NCBI GenBank assembly: GCA_039811185.1
Contig: JBDHYF010000001.1
Span: forward strand, 186,001-250,000
DNA length: 64,000 bases
Origin: JAEZDR01 sp039811185
GTDB taxonomy: Bacteria > Bacteroidota > Bacteroidia > Chitinophagales > Chitinophagaceae
Reading direction: 5' to 3'
The notes below the pieces were generated by a model, which was not told the DNA's origin, searched no databases, and worked only from the letters and a program-made list of their open reading frames with translations. This document shows, one piece after another, positions 59,805 through 64,000 of the stretch (position 1 is its first letter; each line of letters begins with the position of its first letter). The translations under genes were made by a program, and so were the position numbers.

Positions 59805-60002
59805 TTGCTTTTTTACAATAAAGCGGTTGTATGACGTAAGCATTTCGTGTGCAGTATGCCGCGTGAGGGATAGAGCGGATAGCCCGCAGCTTTTAAGCGA
59901 GGACTTGAAGCGGCAGCCCGACGGCGGTGAGGCAACGAAGGCATTTTACAAAGTAGGCCGGCCGTTCCGAACCGGCGGCACGCCCACATTTTTATTGCGT
60001 TT
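59805..60002. repeat. Intergenic structured element, copy B, between convergent porX and desaturase genes
   Basis: At 59863-59920 two motif copies follow one another: GGGATAGAGCGGATAGCCCG and GGACTTGAAGCGGCAGCCCG, the same pattern as copy A at 9283-9342. A GC-rich inverted repeat follows at 59955-59984 (GCCGG ... CCGGC and flanks). No reading frame is supported. Its place between two 3' ends suggests termination or a tolerated dispersed repeat. Confidence 0.6.
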
Positions 60003-61106
60003 TTACATCGTTTCCTCGAAGATGTTTTCGTGAACGGCGTTGTTCTTCAACAGGCGGTAGTGGTTGGCGAGTGAAGTTGCAATGGGGAATTTCCGGTAAG
60101 GCAGATTGTTATCCGCAGCAAATCGTGCGATAATTTCAGTGATTTCCGGATAGTACACATGGTTTACAGAAGGAAACAGATGGTGGGCTATATGGTAATT
60201 AAAACAGCCCATAAAAAACCGTATAAACCAGTTGTCTTCTTTTACATCGTTGGTGGTGGAAAGCTGATGCAGAAACCAAGTTGTTGGCATAACGCCTTCT
60301 TTGTCGGGCAGCGGAAATTCGCTCTCCGTATTGGCATGAGGTGAGAGCAAGACGAGCAGCGAAATAATGCTTGCTGTAAACAGCATAATTACAAAAGCCG
60401 TAAGCGCCTGCGCCCAGCTGACACCGAAGAACATTACCGGCAAAAACAGCGTGTAAAAAAGGAATGCTGCTTTAAAAATAAAGAGCTTGTAGTACTCTAT
60501 CTTGGGGATGGTTGTTACCTTCCAGACAAGCTTTTTCTTATTAAAAAAATCGATGAAATCGCGCACCAGCAGCCAGTTGAACAGATATAGCGGATATACA
60601 AGTGGCAGGTAGATATGCTGGTATTTGTGCATGTTGGAAAACGGTCCGTTTGGAAACACGCGGGCAACGGGGCTTTGCTCAAAGTCACTGTCCCACCCCA
60701 TTACATTGGGGTAGTTGTGGTGCAGGCGGCGATGTCGGATTTTCCAGATAAAGCTGTTGGCGCCCATAAGATCGAAAAAGTGTACATACCAGTTGTTAAG
60801 CCATTTGCGTTTAAACAAAGTTTGATGTACCGCTTCGTGTATGAGGTTGAGAAAATTCAATACCAAAAAAAGACCCATTGTAAAATATCCGAGATAGAAG
60901 AAACCGGCTTTATCTGCATGATACAAAGCGAAAATGTAAGCAGAAACATACACCAGCGGAAAGATGATGGCTTTGAGCGTTATTTGAAATTGTTTATGCG
61001 GTTCGAGCACACGAACAACGGAAAAAACCTTCTTTCTTAATGTTTGAAAAAGTTCTTCTTCCGATGTATTTTTAGAGAACGAAGGTTTGGTGTCTGATAT
61101 ATTCAT
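60003..61106 (-). CDS. Membrane fatty-acid desaturase
   Basis: A 367-residue di-iron membrane desaturase that puts a double bond into acyl chains using oxygen and reduced ferredoxin or cytochrome b5. The three histidine boxes are complete: HEAVH (90-94), HRRLHH (125-130) and HIAHH (305-309). About four helices surround them (roughly 45-62, 72-90, 205-230 and 233-252). The pattern resembles acyl-lipid (front-end or delta-type) desaturases of Bacteroidota. The position of desaturation cannot be inferred. It is transcribed alone, divergent from comEC. Confidence 0.92.
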   Translation of the reverse strand: MNISDTKPSFSKNTSEEELFQTLRKKVFSVVRVLEPHKQFQITLKAIIFPLVYVSAYIFALYHADKAGFFYLGYFTMGLFLVLNFLNLIHEAVHQTLFKRKWLNNWYVHFFDLMGANSFIWKIRHRRLHHNYPNVMGWDSDFEQSPVARVFPNGPFSNMHKYQHIYLPLVYPLYLFNWLLVRDFIDFFNKKKLVWKVTTIPKIEYYKLFIFKAAFLFYTLFLPVMFFGVSWAQALTAFVIMLFTASIISLLVLLSPHANTESEFPLPDKEGVMPTTWFLHQLSTTNDVKEDNWFIRFFMGCFNYHIAHHLFPSVNHVYYPEITEIIARFAADNNLPYRKFPIATSLANHYRLLKNNAVHENIFEETM

Positions 61107-61178
61107 TTTTTAGAAGGCGAAAATTCATTAGGTTGAAAGAAGGTCTCAAAAAAGTGTGCCAGTTAAACCGTTTTACCC

Positions 61179-63239
61179 ATGAAAAAGGAGCATTCGCGAC
61201 AATGGCCGTTTTTGCGCATTACAATTGCGTTCATTTACGGAATTCTGATTGAACGGCATTTTAATTTTCAGGTATTAGCTGTAAGCATTGCAGCACTAAG
61301 CTTTGCGGGCATCGTTGTTCTTTCCGATTTGCTTCCTTTAAAAAGAAACTATTTTTTGCGCCATGTGCAGGGTGCAGCGCTGCTGCTGCTCATGGCAAGC
61401 TGCGGCAGTTGGGTAGTTTATCATCACGACATCCGTAATCGGGCGGATTGGGTGGGGAATTATAAAAATATAGAAGGATTTTATTGCCGTGTTTTGGAGC
61501 CGCTGCAAGAGAAAGCAAAAACCTACAAGGCAGAGGCAGAGATTATCCAGATAAAGTACGAAGGCCAATATGTACATACGGAAGGTACCGCCATCATTTA
61601 CTTTAAAAAAAGTGCAGATACAATTCCTTTTCGGCAAGGCGAAATTCTCTATGTTGGCAAACAACTTAACCGCATTAAAGGAAGCAGCAATCCGGGTGCG
61701 TTTAACTATGCGCAATACTGCGGATTCAGAAACATTTACCATCAGGTTTTTGTGGACGAGGAGGCGGTTACCTCAACGGGTGTGGTGCGGTTGTCTGTTT
61801 TCGAGAAAATGAAAACCGCCGTGCGCGCCTATGTGCTTTCGGTTTTGCAAAAAAACATTCGTGGCGCTGATGAAAAGGCGATTGCCGAAGCGCTCATCAT
61901 CGGCTACAGGAATAACCTCGATAAAGATCTGGTGCAGGCGTACAGCAATACAGGAGTGGTACACATTATTGCTATCAGCGGGCTTCATTTAGGAATCATC
62001 TTTGGGATGATGCAATTCTTTTTCAGGCCATTTAAGAAAAGAATTTTCCGGAGGCTGATTGCTCCGGCAGTAACCCTTTCGGTTATCTGGATGTTTGCGT
62101 TTGTTGCGGGCGGCGCTCCTTCCGTTTTACGGGCAGCGGTAATGTTTTCTATTTTCACGGTTGCCGGTTTGTTCAGCCGTCGTGGTAATATATTTAACAC
62201 CCTGGCAGGTTCGGCATTTTTGCTGCTTGCTTTCGATCCGTTTGCCCTTTGGGACGTGGGATTCCAGCTCTCCTATGCTGCCGTGTTCAGCATTGTGCTC
62301 CTCCAGCGCCCCATCTACAATGCAATCCTTTTTACCAACCCGCTCATCGATGCCATCTGGAAGCTGTCGTCTGTAACGCTTGCCGCACAGGTGTTTACCA
62401 CACCGATAGTGATGTACCATTTCCATCAGATTCCCACACTGTTTCTAATAGCCAACCTCGTTGCCGTACCGCTGGCAGGCATCATTCTCATGGGCGAAAT
62501 CCTGCTTGTGGTTATCGGTGCTACGGCGGCGGCTCCCATCGCCGGAACGCTGCTCTCTGTTTTGCTGAAGGCGCTGAACGTGCATATCCTGCGCCTCAAC
62601 AACATTCCGTTTAAAGTAATCGACAGCATTCAGATAAACATCGTTCAGGCAATCTTGCTGATGCTTGTAATTGTATTCATTTTTTTCTTTTTACAAACCA
62701 AAAAGCCACAACACTTTACAGCCGCACTCAGCCTTATGCTGATTTGCTCCATCATCAGCACCGCAAACATTTTAATGCAGCGTAAGCAAGATTACATCAC
62801 GGTGTACGAGGTGCCGGGCCATTCCGCCTTCGATATTACTTCAAACGGGAAATATCATTTTTTTTCCGACACAGCGCTTATCCGCAACAGTTCGCAACAA
62901 AATTTTCATCTTACTCCTTCGCGCATTGCAGCTTTCAGCAACACCATGAAATCTGAAACGGCTTTGCTGCATCCCACAACGCTGAAAACAGCGAACGACT
63001 TCATTTTTGTTGCGAACGGAAGTATAGAAAGCTATCCGAAAAATGCTTCGGTTGTTATTCTATCGCGACACAGCAAGGTATCATTCGACAGCCTTGCACA
63101 ACTAAAGCAATGCAAGTACATTGTGGCCGATGCAAGCAGCACGCGAAATGCAGTTTTAAAATGGAAGAAAGAAGCAGGGCGATTAAATTTGCGCTTTCAT
63201 GCCGTAACAGATGCCGGTGCATGGAAGCTAAACCTCTAA
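61179..63239 (+). CDS. comEC: ComEC/Rec2-family DNA uptake channel with a vestigial C-terminal domain
   Basis: A 686-residue inner-membrane protein. An N-terminal DUF4131 region (about 10-170) contains helices and an OB-like domain. The Competence core (about 220-500) has NTGVVHIIAISGLHLGIIFG, where the ISGLHLG motif is diagnostic, GGAPSVLRAAVMFSIF and DVGFQLSYAAVFSIVLL. The last 150 residues (about 535-686; ITVYEVPGHSAFDITSNG) occupy the place of the metallo-beta-lactamase domain but lack any HxHxDH. ComEC carries single-stranded DNA into the cytoplasm during transformation. A separate nuclease would be needed here. Confidence 0.9.
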   Translation: MKKEHSRQWPFLRITIAFIYGILIERHFNFQVLAVSIAALSFAGIVVLSDLLPLKRNYFLRHVQGAALLLLMASCGSWVVYHHDIRNRADWVGNYKNIEGFYCRVLEPLQEKAKTYKAEAEIIQIKYEGQYVHTEGTAIIYFKKSADTIPFRQGEILYVGKQLNRIKGSSNPGAFNYAQYCGFRNIYHQVFVDEEAVTSTGVVRLSVFEKMKTAVRAYVLSVLQKNIRGADEKAIAEALIIGYRNNLDKDLVQAYSNTGVVHIIAISGLHLGIIFGMMQFFFRPFKKRIFRRLIAPAVTLSVIWMFAFVAGGAPSVLRAAVMFSIFTVAGLFSRRGNIFNTLAGSAFLLLAFDPFALWDVGFQLSYAAVFSIVLLQRPIYNAILFTNPLIDAIWKLSSVTLAAQVFTTPIVMYHFHQIPTLFLIANLVAVPLAGIILMGEILLVVIGATAAAPIAGTLLSVLLKALNVHILRLNNIPFKVIDSIQINIVQAILLMLVIVFIFFFLQTKKPQHFTAALSLMLICSIISTANILMQRKQDYITVYEVPGHSAFDITSNGKYHFFSDTALIRNSSQQNFHLTPSRIAAFSNTMKSETALLHPTTLKTANDFIFVANGSIESYPKNASVVILSRHSKVSFDSLAQLKQCKYIVADASSTRNAVLKWKKEAGRLNLRFHAVTDAGAWKLNL

Positions 63240-63249
63240 ATTTTTTGCC

Positions 63250-64000
63250 ATGAACAAGGCTATAAAATCTGCCTTAATTTCTGTTTTTTACAAGGATGGA
63301 CTTGAAGACCTTTTGCAATTTCTCAGTCAACAACAAATAACCATTTACTCAACGGGCGGCACCAAAAAGTTTATTGATGAACTTGGCGTTCCCTGCATTG
63401 CTGTTGAAGACATTACCGGATTCCCTTCCATTCTTGACGGCCGCGTAAAAACGCTTCACCCCAAGGTGTACGGCGGCATTCTTGCTAACCGTTCGAACGC
63501 CGGCCACATGCAGCAACTTGAGGAGTTTAGCCTTCCGGAAATTGATTTGGTGATTGTTGATTTGTATCCGTTTGAAGAAACGGTTGCACGCTCAGCAAAT
63601 GAAGCAGAGATTATTGAGAAGATTGATATCGGCGGCCCTTCGATGATACGTGCGGCAGCAAAAAATTTCAACGACGTTGTGGTAGTGGCGAAGAAGTGTG
63701 ATTACCACTTTTTGCTGGAGATGCTGAAACGGCAGCAGAACACTACCACGGTTGAACAGAGAAGAATATTTGCTTCAAAAGCATTTGAGGTGGTAAAGGA
63801 GTACGACACAGCCATCAGCAACTACTTCAGCAACCGTTCAACCACTCCGCTCCGGTACGGCGAAAATGCACATCAAAAAGCGCACTTCACCGGAAACCTG
63901 GAAAGTGTTTTTACGCAACTAAACGGGAAACAACTCTCGTACAATAATTTGGTAGATGTAAACGCGGCGATTGAACTGGCGGCCGAATTTAACGCCTTAG
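63250..64000 (+). CDS. purH: PurH, N-terminal part
   Basis: The first 250 codons of the bifunctional AICAR transformylase/IMP cyclohydrolase, the last two steps of purine synthesis. The cyclohydrolase domain is visible: SALISVFYKDGLEDLLQFL, YSTGGTKKFIDELGV, VEDITGFPSILDGRVKTLHPKVYGGILANR, and IGGPSMIRAAAKNF. The gene continues into the transformylase domain, beginning with RYGENAHQKAHF, and runs off the right edge. It starts 10 bases after the comEC stop, so it may share a transcript. Confidence 0.96.
   Translation, partial: MNKAIKSALISVFYKDGLEDLLQFLSQQQITIYSTGGTKKFIDELGVPCIAVEDITGFPSILDGRVKTLHPKVYGGILANRSNAGHMQQLEEFSLPEIDLVIVDLYPFEETVARSANEAEIIEKIDIGGPSMIRAAAKNFNDVVVVAKKCDYHFLLEMLKRQQNTTTVEQRRIFASKAFEVVKEYDTAISNYFSNRSTTPLRYGENAHQKAHFTGNLESVFTQLNGKQLSYNNLVDVNAAIELAAEFNAL

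Noticed and set aside
1..64000. CRISPR arrays, insertion sequences, prophage, toxin-antitoxin or defence islands, riboswitches
   Set aside because: I saw no regularly spaced repeats, transposase motifs, phage structural genes, paired small toxin/antitoxin frames or known aptamer cores on either strand.

Overview
This window is chromosomal DNA of a member of the Bacteroidota, most likely Chitinophagaceae or a close relative. The evidence is a SusC/SusD pair at the left edge, gliding/type IX secretion genes (gldC, gldD, porX), an S46 dipeptidyl-peptidase, conserved Bacteroidota gene neighbourhoods, several Bacteroidota promoter motifs (TAnnTTTG at -7, in places with TTTG at -33), weak Shine-Dalgarno signals and some TTG/GTG starts. 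Family placement rests on gene content only. The DNA is gene-dense (about 57 protein genes and one tRNA) and looks like core genome. I see no insertion sequence, prophage, CRISPR array, rRNA or plasmid function.

Layout. 1-6.1 kb: 5' part of a susD gene, a susC gene and an RND/MMPL exporter, all on the minus strand. 6.2-9.3 kb: a GNAT-fold protein and dnaX. 9.4-16 kb: birA divergent from a tight plus-strand cluster rsfS-ftsH-LUD-lpxH-unknown propeller-mscS. 16-20 kb: thioredoxin-like lipoprotein and MerR regulator (minus), a 3-hydroxyacyl-CoA dehydrogenase and an epimerase/reductase (plus), then the first of two lpxD-type genes. 20.5-23.3 kb: DUF47-pit phosphate pair and pheS. 23.3-27.4 kb (minus): voltage-sensor potassium channel, DPP7-like S46 peptidase, recA. 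27.5-38.2 kb (plus): glycosyltransferase-like gene, gldC, yqeY, cvpA, hydrolase, CBS protein, small BamA-like protein, NAD kinase, DUF6089, Wzx-like flippase, small unknown, PhnP-like hydrolase and ComEA-like HhH protein. 38.2-41.2 kb: acyl-CoA dehydrogenase facing gldD-META-ssb. 41.4-49.6 kb (plus): tRNA-Leu, trigger factor, OPT transporter, DUF1015, TPR, 2TM and acyl-CoA synthetase. 49.6-55 kb (minus): YkuK, CoA-binding protein, dprA and a trehalose synthase-maltokinase fusion. 55-64 kb: recO, the second lpxD, HD phosphohydrolase, porX, fatty-acid desaturase, comEC and the start of purH.

Functional themes. Envelope building recurs: lpxH, two lpxD genes, ftsH, a BamA-like barrel, a flippase, mscS. 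DNA uptake and recombination parts are all present but scattered: comEC, comEA-like, dprA, recA, recO, ssb. Gliding/T9SS parts are also scattered. Lipid metabolism genes are an acyl-CoA dehydrogenase, an acyl-CoA synthetase, a 3-hydroxyacyl-CoA dehydrogenase and a desaturase.

I did not find a convincing new multi-gene system. The strongest unexplained signals are small. One is a consensus promoter followed at once by an intrinsic terminator directly before the acyl-CoA dehydrogenase start codon. Another is a dispersed GAAGCGG-type element in the three roomy gaps between convergent genes. Others are a natural C-terminal run of five histidines on trigger factor, and an unknown secreted propeller-like protein overlapping both lpxH and mscS.
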